Source: Planctomycetota bacterium (GTDB lineage Bacteria; Planctomycetota; Phycisphaerae; Phycisphaerales; SM1A02). Taken from it: DNA of 13,922 bases. Shown piece by piece: positions 7,529 to 13,922 of this stretch. The translations under genes and the position numbers were made by a program. The DNA lies in assembly GCA_014381385.1 (NCBI GenBank), contig JACNLR010000223.1, positions 1-13,922 on the forward strand, read 5' to 3'. Position 1 is the first letter of the stretch. Each line of letters begins with the position of its first letter. The notes under the pieces were generated by a model. That model saw only the letters and a list, made by a program, of their open reading frames with translations, was not told where the DNA came from and made no database searches.

Positions 7529-7792
7529 TTAGTTACAGACACCGCAACGACGTACCATGATTCTGCTGGTCACTTCACGTGAGAGACCAAGTCGCGTTGC
7601 TTCGACTTGGATAATGCAAGGCTGCCCCTGTTGACAAAGCTTGAATGATGAGTCTTCGTATAAGCCCATCGATGCAAGTAATTCTCGCTCGTCAAAATCT
7701 AAATCCGTTACATGCACAACCGCAGTCTCACTTTCGCCGAGTTGGGAGAGTGGGATACACTGTTGTTCCACAATAGGAGTCATAGGGGTCAT
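7529..7792 (-). CDS. feoA: Ferrous iron transport protein A
   Basis: 87 residues, the usual size of FeoA, a small cytoplasmic SH3-like beta-barrel that binds or stimulates FeoB. The family pattern is visible: PLSQLGESETAVV, then an L-x-S-M-G-L segment at about 39-44 (the LxxMGxxPG-like turn), and a basic LSREVTSRIMV strand at the end. Oddly, it finishes with CGVC (83-86), and Cys12, Cys53 and Cys59 are also present; a C-terminal CxxC is not part of the basic FeoA fold. The start at 7792 has AAGGA about 12 bases upstream; an ATG three codons in has no site. It is first in the feoA-feoB-small protein operon, behind a promoter and Fur-like site. Confidence 0.9.
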   Translation of the reverse strand: MTPMTPIVEQQCIPLSQLGESETAVVHVTDLDFDERELLASMGLYEDSSFKLCQQGQPCIIQVEATRLGLSREVTSRIMVRRCGVCN

Positions 7793-7816
7793 ATAAATGG
7801 CATTTCCTTCTTCAGA

Positions 7817-7831
7817 TGATACTCATTCTCA
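7817..7831 (-). promoter_or_regulatory. Putative Fur box upstream of feoA
   Basis: Read on the minus strand, the 15-mer TGAGAATGAGTATCA matches the 7-1-7 Fur consensus TGATAATNATTATCA at 12 of 14 defined positions. It lies just downstream of the predicted promoter and about 25 bp before the feoA start, where a bound repressor would block transcription. Iron-responsive Fur control of feo is well known in other bacteria; here it is inferred from the site alone. Confidence 0.6.
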
Positions 7832-7839
7832 ACTGAGAA
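7826..7839. repeat. Perfect inverted repeat overlapping the Fur-like site
   Basis: TTCTCA (7826-7831) and TGAGAA (7834-7839) form a perfect six-base inverted repeat around AC. The left arm is half of the Fur-like box. It may extend the operator to a second, overlapping dimer site, or be chance. Confidence 0.4.
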
Positions 7840-7844
7840 ACATA

Positions 7845-7873
7845 ATAATACCAATGCAACCATTGTATGGCAA
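7845..7873 (-). promoter_or_regulatory. Sigma70-type promoter for the feo operon
   Basis: On the minus strand, TTGCCA (7873-7868) is separated by exactly 17 bases from TATTAT (7850-7845). Each hexamer matches the sigma70 consensus at five of six positions. Transcription would start near 7838, giving a leader of about 45 bases into feoA, with the Fur-like box just inside the transcribed region. Confidence 0.6.
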
Positions 7874-7913
7874 GCGCAACGGGACAAAAAATATCTTTTT
7901 CAATAAACCTTGT

Positions 7914-10900
7914 TTATGGCAAAGTAACAGAGGCTTTTTCGGTGATATTTTCAACTTTATTTTCCGCAAGGAAGACTAGGTCTGCTGAAACCGTTTCTAC
8001 GCTTATCCCAAGCAGTTTCGCAGCAGCAAGCCGGTAGGAGGCAAGTTGTGGGGCGTAATGCGCAATTAACTCGGATACTGAACTATCCTGAATCTTGTCT
8101 GTCTTCCAATCAATGACTTGCGCGCGACTAGCCTTGCCATTCTCATCGTAGTACACCACTAGCCTATCGATTGTTCCTCTCAAATCTGTAGGTTCTTTCA
8201 TTTCAACTTCGGCAAACTTTGTGCCCTTTTGTACGCGTAATACAAATTCTTGTTCTCGATAGACAGAAAGGTTTTCAGTTGGTTTAGTTAACAGATTCTG
8301 AATATCTTCTGACTGCAATGCATTCAAGCAAACTGTTGCTGCATCTTCTAGCCGCTTTGGACCTAGGCGCCCCGCTTCTTCAACAGGAGCAGACACCATC
8401 AACGAGTCCACACTAGGTAGAACACCATCAAGCCAAGCGATATCTTCAAACCATTTGTGCGTGATTGTTCCCCAATCAAATGCACTATTCGTACCGCCCT
8501 TAAATCGTTCTCCGATTTTAGTCTTACCACCACCTTCCAAACTTGATGGTGATGCAGATGCGAGCCCTTTCCCAAGCATCGTTGGATTCTTGGGCGGTAG
8601 AATTGAAAACTCAGGTATTTCGCATGCTTTTTGTTGTTGCTCTATCTTAAATGCATCGGTCCAAGCACTATCGTTGCCTGCCGCTTCCCAAAGGATTGTG
8701 TCAGGGTCTTGGTTTCGATCAAAGTCAAGGATTTGCAATAGTAATCCCGCTAATGTTTTATGGCGTGTTGTTTTGCCATTTTTGCTTGGAACAATCATAT
8801 GCAGTGCGTGTTTAGCTCTTGTCATCGCAACGTATAACAAACAAAGTGCGTCGTTGACTTGATTTGAGTGAGACTCCTCTCGCATAGTCTTATATTCTGG
8901 TATTGCCTCGTCAAGAAACTCACTAGCATACATCCCGACTCGTGTTGGTTGCGCACGTTGGATCTTATGAAATTCTAAAGTTCCGGGACTTTTCCACAAC
9001 GAAGTGTCAAGATCACAAACCACAACCGCATCAAAAGATAATCCCTTTGATTTATGGACTGTCATAACTTGTACTTGCGATGAAGCTGGGTCTGGAACTT
9101 GTGTTTCTTCCACTAGACGAACAAAATCTGAGGGCCGAAGTGATTTATCAGAAGCATATTGTTCAGCAAACTCGACGAGTTGCCAAAGACGCAGGCGTTC
9201 TCGTTCCTCAACGTATTCAACAAGTGATTCTGCGTACGTGTTGATGAGTTTCGCGTAACCGTGCGTTAATAACTCGCGGCGAATTGCATTCCCAGAAATA
9301 TTTTCGATACATGGTCCCAGCGGTGATTGCTCTACAAGGAACTTATGTACGGTGTTACCACAGTCATCTGCAAACAATAATACTGAAAGTATAAGTGTAA
9401 CTGCAGGTGAATCCGTCAACGGATTCCCACCAAATTCCGAAGCTGGTACGTATACATCGCTGGTCCTTAAACCGTGGACGATTCGCTGAATTTGCTGTTT
9501 CTGATTCCCTCGTACCAAAATTCCAACCGTCGCAGCGGGCGCATCTGTATGTATTTTTGCAACAACCTCAACAACTTTGTCTACGCAATTTTGTAAATCT
9601 GATTTGGATGGGTTTTCGCTGGCTGTTTGTAGAACCGCGTACCCTCTTTTCTTTTTCGTCGGTGGGGCTGAAACATGTGGGTCAAAATCTTGGAGCCACA
9701 ATTCCGCTGCGTCTGGCGAATGCTCTGTTAGGAGTTGGGCATTCTCAACATTACCAAAGACAGTATTGACTGCATCTAACACTGGTGGTGTGCATCGCCA
9801 ACTTGCCTTAAGCCGATCTGTGCTCGCTGTTTGAAGTTCTGACTCAAGCCCGCGGAGTAGCGCTGGTTCACCACCTCGAAAACCATACAAACTCTGTTTT
9901 ACATCCCCTACAAAAAATAAGGAGCGGTTTTGCATCGATTGATTGATTTCTTGCACTATTGGTTCAAGCACAGCCCATTGAGTCAAAGAAGTATCTTGGA
10001 ATTCATCAATCAATAGGTGATCGATCGCACCATCCATCCGATAATGCAATTCCAGCAATCTTGCTTCATCAAGGCAATCCATTGCGCTGCTAGCACCGAG
10101 ACTATACGTAACGTCATCGAAAGAATACAACCCACACGCATGCTTGGCATGCATCCAATACGCTTGGAATTCTTTCATAAGTTTGTAGGTGCTCTCGTTT
10201 TTATCGAGCATACAATTTGCCATTACAGCCAACCCATGTGAGATGAGTGGTGTGTATACACCCTCGATTCGTGGATCCATTTCTGCTCGTGAAAATTTTG
10301 AAGAACCCTCTATGACTTTTGGAGCCATACCAGAAGTCAAAAATGCTTTCCAATCTCCATTACGCATATTAATAATGGCTTTTGCCAAAGCGTTACGTTG
10401 CGATTTCATTGCTAGGTCCAACTGCGACGCTCTTAAAATATATTCATCCACTTCGTCTTGAGATAGTGGATTTAATCGTTTACCCCATGTCCATACACTA
10501 GCATCCGCACCCCGGATTCCCAAAAAGGCATCGTCTTTAATTGCACGTAACGTGTTGCTGATAGGAACCTTGGCGCCTGATCGACTCAGATAAAGTTTAG
10601 ATGCCATCTGATCTGCTATTGCTTTGTCTTTTGTAAACTCAGTGACTGCTTCTCCAAAAATTCGCTCTTCATTTACTTCATCTAAGATTGACCACCCCTG
10701 CGTAAACTCCAGCATGTCAGAGAATGCCAACGCGGTTTTGACGAAGAAACTATCTATTGTTCCTATATTTAAACGTTGCAGTGCTGCGACAAGTTTTTGG
10801 AGTAACACTACGCAGTCTTCGACATTATTTATCTCAGGAACTTTGTCTCTCAACTCTTTGAGTTTATTGGGTTGCAAAATCGCTTCTGAAAGCATTTCTA

Positions 10901-11069
10901 CAATTCGATCTCTGATTTCACCAGCCGCTTTCCGACTAAACGTCGTTGCAAGAATTGTTTCCGGTTCAAAACCAAACTGCATCAAGCGAATAAATCGATA
11001 TGCGAGCAGTTGTGTCTTACCCGAACCGGCTAGGGCTTGAATAATTTGAACCGGTTCGAAATTAGTCAT
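7914..11069 (-). CDS. addA: AddA-like helicase-nuclease (UvrD-type helicase with PD-(D/E)XK domain)
   Basis: 1051 residues from the ATG at 11069 (a GTG at 11081 would add four). It is the motor subunit of an AddAB/RexAB-type enzyme that unwinds and trims double-strand DNA ends for recombination. SF1 helicase motifs occur in order: Walker A AGSGKT (14-19), TTFSRKAA (42-49), DEFQDT (355-360), GDVKQSLYGFRGG (388-400), TVHKSKGLSFD (670-680) and YVAMTRAKH (746-754). The C-terminal RecB-type nuclease has GTITHKWFE (His871), GTIDRL (Asp968), IDWKT (Asp987, Lys989) and PQLASYR (Gln1008, Tyr1012), so all catalytic positions look intact. Length is somewhat below B. subtilis AddA. The ATG overlaps the addB stop as ATGACTAA, which implies coupled expression. 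GGTGG about eight bases upstream is a possible ribosome site. Confidence 0.92.
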   Translation of the reverse strand: MTNFEPVQIIQALAGSGKTQLLAYRFIRLMQFGFEPETILATTFSRKAAGEIRDRIVEMLSEAILQPNKLKELRDKVPEINNVEDCVVLLQKLVAALQRLNIGTIDSFFVKTALAFSDMLEFTQGWSILDEVNEERIFGEAVTEFTKDKAIADQMASKLYLSRSGAKVPISNTLRAIKDDAFLGIRGADASVWTWGKRLNPLSQDEVDEYILRASQLDLAMKSQRNALAKAIINMRNGDWKAFLTSGMAPKVIEGSSKFSRAEMDPRIEGVYTPLISHGLAVMANCMLDKNESTYKLMKEFQAYWMHAKHACGLYSFDDVTYSLGASSAMDCLDEARLLELHYRMDGAIDHLLIDEFQDTSLTQWAVLEPIVQEINQSMQNRSLFFVGDVKQSLYGFRGGEPALLRGLESELQTASTDRLKASWRCTPPVLDAVNTVFGNVENAQLLTEHSPDAAELWLQDFDPHVSAPPTKKKRGYAVLQTASENPSKSDLQNCVDKVVEVVAKIHTDAPAATVGILVRGNQKQQIQRIVHGLRTSDVYVPASEFGGNPLTDSPAVTLILSVLLFADDCGNTVHKFLVEQSPLGPCIENISGNAIRRELLTHGYAKLINTYAESLVEYVEERERLRLWQLVEFAEQYASDKSLRPSDFVRLVEETQVPDPASSQVQVMTVHKSKGLSFDAVVVCDLDTSLWKSPGTLEFHKIQRAQPTRVGMYASEFLDEAIPEYKTMREESHSNQVNDALCLLYVAMTRAKHALHMIVPSKNGKTTRHKTLAGLLLQILDFDRNQDPDTILWEAAGNDSAWTDAFKIEQQQKACEIPEFSILPPKNPTMLGKGLASASPSSLEGGGKTKIGERFKGGTNSAFDWGTITHKWFEDIAWLDGVLPSVDSLMVSAPVEEAGRLGPKRLEDAATVCLNALQSEDIQNLLTKPTENLSVYREQEFVLRVQKGTKFAEVEMKEPTDLRGTIDRLVVYYDENGKASRAQVIDWKTDKIQDSSVSELIAHYAPQLASYRLAAAKLLGISVETVSADLVFLAENKVENITEKASVTLP

Positions 11070-13902
11070 CAGAGTTACCACCCGTTTCTGTAACTACGTT
11101 GTTATCTTGGCATACCCAAGAAAATTCGTCACTGAATTTTGGTGCTGGGTCGATGGGAACATCAGAGTACATATTATCTAAAATAGAATTGATTGTTCCG
11201 TCAATTGTATCTTGCAAAATGTCTTGAATAGCACCTTTGGGTGTTAGCAAGTCAATTCCACTTGTTGCTTCTTGATCTCCAATTTTAAAATATCCAAGCG
11301 ATACGTTATTATCATCTAAATTATGTTCTTGAAGTTCTGGTATTTCAGAAAGCAACTCGCGGTATAGGGGTAATTGCAAATCAATCCATGAATCCCTATT
11401 GAAGTGTGCTCTATTTGCAGTTAAAGATCCAGTCTTGTAGTCTAGGACTCTCACTTGTCCATTACTATTGACCTCCACTCGATCGATAGTTCCGCGAATC
11501 TCAAACTTCCGGCCCATTACATCTAATTCTTTCGTAAAAAATCGTTCTGCGCTAACGATTTTCCATCCCCCAATCACACTTTTTGCTTGATGTTTCGCAA
11601 ACTCTTTCAAGCGAAATCGTGCCATCTCTAGTTGAATGGCTATTTTGGGACTAATCCTTGAACCAAGTTGCTCTTTTGCGACTTCATCAAGTGCTGCAAA
11701 AACTACTTTTTCAATTTTCCGCACATCCGAAATGTGATTCATCGCAACGTCTTCACCGAACCGCTGTAAGACACTGTGCATAAACGTCCCAAACAATTTT
11801 GCATCGAGTTCTGTTTGGCAATCTTCTACAACTTGCAATTTCATAACATGTTTTAGCCAAAACCTGTACGAACACGCTAGAAAATCCTTGAACCCAGTTA
11901 CACGTAATTTTTGCAAAGGCTCAAATTTAAAATCAGATGGTTTTGGAATAGATATACCATTCCCAAGTTTCAGATTCGAATATTGCGGTGGCACTTGGGG
12001 TTCTTCATTATCTACCGAAACAACTAATCGACCCGCGCGCTTTGCCAAGTCGGTAGTTGATGCACAACGCATCAATAACGGGCTTGGTGTCAATGGGTCT
12101 CCCTCTAGATTTTTTCTGCCAACGATCCAAGTCACTTGCCCATTCTCGGCTCTCGATTGCTGCATCGCAATGACTGCGTGCGCATCTCGAGCCATTCGCC
12201 GTTCAATCGTTTCTAACCCTAGTGAATCACGGATGTGGTCTGGGAAATATGCATCGCTTGGATTGTTACTTCCTCCAAGGTCCAAGCTCATTCCTACAAC
12301 GATTAGATGTGGTGTATCAACCATCATGCCTTCTAGCCAGCCGACAGTCTCTATTGCAAGCGGGTCTGGAAGTTCTGGGATTGTTTCACTTTGTAGTTCC
12401 TGAAGCATAAACCGAATTATTTCAGACAATCGTACATTGCCTATCGCCTTACATACCCCTTCGCTAATTGCATCAAAAGTATCGAGCACTCTGAATATTT
12501 TTTGCAACACTTTTAACCGCGTGCTCGTTCGGGCAAGTTCATCATCGCCGTAAAAATGCAGCAATAACTCTCTGATTGCTTTAGAACAAGAAATAATTGA
12601 ACTCGGGTTTCTGTCGAGATCAATATACTGTCTAAAAAAATCAAACATCTCTACATGCAAGGCTTCAAGCTGATCAAAACAACATCTCGAATCTGTTGGA
12701 AAGAACCATGTATGTGAACTGATACGTGCTGGAACAACATTCGTGGAATATGCACTTAATTGCTTTATTGTTTCTTCGTTTACTGATGCAATCTTTGAAA
12801 TATCGTGATGTCTAACAAGTGCCGCGTACGCTGCGTAAGACTGTGAAGAAATAAATTCAGAAATTTCAGTAAGAAGTAGTACTACAGGTGATTGCATTAT
12901 TTGCATCCCACCCGCGTAACGACTATTCACTTTATGACCGCGAATGTGCCGTTGCAGTATTGGTATAAGTTTTTCATCGGTAGCTGCAATAGTAATCTCA
13001 TCAACACTTGCTTTGCCTTCAAGCAGTGACAACGCGCGAATTGCTTCTGCTGCTTGTGAACTTGACGATCCTGCAACAGCAATGTCGTCATCTTCAATTT
13101 CAATGTTTTTTCCAAGCCAATACGATGCAATGAGTCGTCCGTAAGCATCAAATCCATCTTCCTCACATTTTGGAGCACGAATCAACGCTTCAACCGTGAC
13201 GTCTTGCGAGAGTAGTTGTTCCAGTAATAGGATTGCTCCCAAGGATAAATCAGACGCGCCAACCACAAAGATATTTTTGATTTCAACTGAAGCAAAATCT
13301 GAATGCGCTAATCGACATTGAAGTACTTCAAAAGTCTCGCCTTCAAGTGAAACCGATACATGCTGTTGAATTTGATGTAGCAAACTAAAACGCTCGATAG
13401 CTCCGGGTGTTAACCTATCTTGTGCCGCTTCCGGCCACAGCGTATGCTCCATCGAAAAACCGCCATTAGATCCAACCTTGATTGTTTCTAATACCTTTCT
13501 TGCAACTTGTAACCAAGCGACAAAATTGTCGTTTTTAATTGGTCTATCACCAATCAGTGATCGAAGAAATTGCGGCGGTTGCGCCCTTAAGAACGCAACG
13601 ATTGCGAGTATCACAGATGACTTCTCAACAACACGAACCGAGGGAGGAATACATTCCTTAAAAAATTGCGAAGTCGTTACAATCGCTGGCAACGCAACTG
13701 CTCGACCTGCCTTATTAGCTTCGTTTACAAAGTACGTCTGTAATCTGCGAGCAAACGCCTGACCCGAAACTAAAATAAGACTGTCTTTTGTGGATCCCAA
13801 TTCGCCCTCTTCACACTCTAAACTGTGTGCTTGCAACCACTTGGCAGCTTCTGGTAGAAACGGTTTATCCCAGCCCAGAAAGTGTTTTTGAACCTCGGTC
13901 AT
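11062..13902 (-). CDS. addB: AddB-like PD-(D/E)XK nuclease/inactive-helicase subunit
   Basis: 946 residues, partner of the AddA-like protein encoded directly downstream. The N-terminus (FLGWDKPFLPEAAKWL) and the LILVSGQAFARRLQ segment (about 42-55) resemble AddB-type proteins whose ATP site is lost; no GxGKT is visible. The C-terminal nuclease is complete: FGTFMHSVLQRF (His709), GTIDRVE (Asp807), VLDYKTG (Asp821, Lys823) and DLQLPLYR (Gln843, Tyr847). A LACSYRFWL segment carries Cys677, the usual first ligand of the AddB iron-sulfur cluster, but the C-terminus has only Cys931 and no CxxC-x5-C, so that cluster is probably absent. No Shine-Dalgarno site precedes the ATG. The frame stays open to the window edge 20 bases upstream, so a start further out cannot be excluded, though the N-terminus looks complete. 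Confidence 0.88.
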   Translation of the reverse strand: MTEVQKHFLGWDKPFLPEAAKWLQAHSLECEEGELGSTKDSLILVSGQAFARRLQTYFVNEANKAGRAVALPAIVTTSQFFKECIPPSVRVVEKSSVILAIVAFLRAQPPQFLRSLIGDRPIKNDNFVAWLQVARKVLETIKVGSNGGFSMEHTLWPEAAQDRLTPGAIERFSLLHQIQQHVSVSLEGETFEVLQCRLAHSDFASVEIKNIFVVGASDLSLGAILLLEQLLSQDVTVEALIRAPKCEEDGFDAYGRLIASYWLGKNIEIEDDDIAVAGSSSSQAAEAIRALSLLEGKASVDEITIAATDEKLIPILQRHIRGHKVNSRYAGGMQIMQSPVVLLLTEISEFISSQSYAAYAALVRHHDISKIASVNEETIKQLSAYSTNVVPARISSHTWFFPTDSRCCFDQLEALHVEMFDFFRQYIDLDRNPSSIISCSKAIRELLLHFYGDDELARTSTRLKVLQKIFRVLDTFDAISEGVCKAIGNVRLSEIIRFMLQELQSETIPELPDPLAIETVGWLEGMMVDTPHLIVVGMSLDLGGSNNPSDAYFPDHIRDSLGLETIERRMARDAHAVIAMQQSRAENGQVTWIVGRKNLEGDPLTPSPLLMRCASTTDLAKRAGRLVVSVDNEEPQVPPQYSNLKLGNGISIPKPSDFKFEPLQKLRVTGFKDFLACSYRFWLKHVMKLQVVEDCQTELDAKLFGTFMHSVLQRFGEDVAMNHISDVRKIEKVVFAALDEVAKEQLGSRISPKIAIQLEMARFRLKEFAKHQAKSVIGGWKIVSAERFFTKELDVMGRKFEIRGTIDRVEVNSNGQVRVLDYKTGSLTANRAHFNRDSWIDLQLPLYRELLSEIPELQEHNLDDNNVSLGYFKIGDQEATSGIDLLTPKGAIQDILQDTIDGTINSILDNMYSDVPIDPAPKFSDEFSWVCQDNNVVTETGGNSDD

Positions 13903-13922
13903 AGAGTGAGAAGAATACCACA

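Noticed and set aside
7886..7917. Terminator for addA (ATAAAC-CTT-GTTTAT hairpin at 7903-7917 followed by an A/T stretch)
   Set aside because: The stem is only six AT-rich pairs, overlaps the addA stop codon, and no clean T-tract follows directly on the minus strand; too weak to call.
11070..11081. GTG start for addA at 11081
   Set aside because: It would only add M-V-T-L; the ATG at 11069 overlaps the addB stop as ATGACTAA and has a GGTGG a suitable distance upstream.
7914..13902. Treating the helicase-nuclease pair as a defence system
   Set aside because: Motif order, the two RecB-type nucleases and the overlapping gene pair fit housekeeping AddAB, and no other defence gene is nearby.

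Overview
The window reads as chromosomal DNA of a bacterium, most likely a member of the Planctomycetota. That placement is an inference from gene style. The two M14 peptidases carry acidic DxDxDG inserts of a kind I associate with planctomycete proteins, and the AddB-like protein begins with an FLGWD-type N-terminus and has no Walker A motif. Base composition looks moderately AT-rich. No phage, IS, CRISPR or recognisable defence island is visible. The gene set is housekeeping plus accessory.

Layout. Positions 1-47 are the 3' part of a tRNA-Arg(CCU) gene; its 5' end lies outside the window. Three bases later a plus-strand cluster begins: crcB (fluoride channel, 51-452), a secreted M14-like protein that has lost key catalytic residues (476-2374), a secreted M14 zinc carboxypeptidase with an intact active site (2371-4143), and an MFS transporter (4140-5330). 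The last three overlap by ATGA and are probably translationally coupled. An 81-bp gap with a plus-strand terminator-like hairpin separates this cluster from convergent minus-strand genes.

Minus strand. Read in its own direction, the minus strand starts at the right edge with addB (13902-11062) and addA (11069-7914), whose ends overlap. This is a double-strand-break-processing helicase-nuclease pair with two PD-(D/E)XK nuclease domains. After a 121-bp gap with a good sigma70-type promoter and a Fur-box-like site comes a ferrous iron uptake operon: feoA (7792-7529), feoB (7516-5576) and a 54-codon Cys-containing one-helix membrane protein (5576-5412) that starts in the feoB stop codon.

How the genes work together. 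FeoA, FeoB and the small protein import Fe(II), probably under iron-responsive repression. AddA and AddB process broken DNA ends. The two exported M14 proteins and the MFS carrier look like one unit, perhaps an active peptidase, a catalytically degraded partner and a transporter for a product, but the substrate is not visible. The most unusual points are the active/inactive M14 tandem with calcium-type loops next to the substrate-binding site, the crcB start only three bases after a tRNA, the degenerate G4 motif of FeoB, and the CxxC at the end of FeoA. I did not find a clearly new multi-gene system; the M14-M14-MFS unit is the best candidate.
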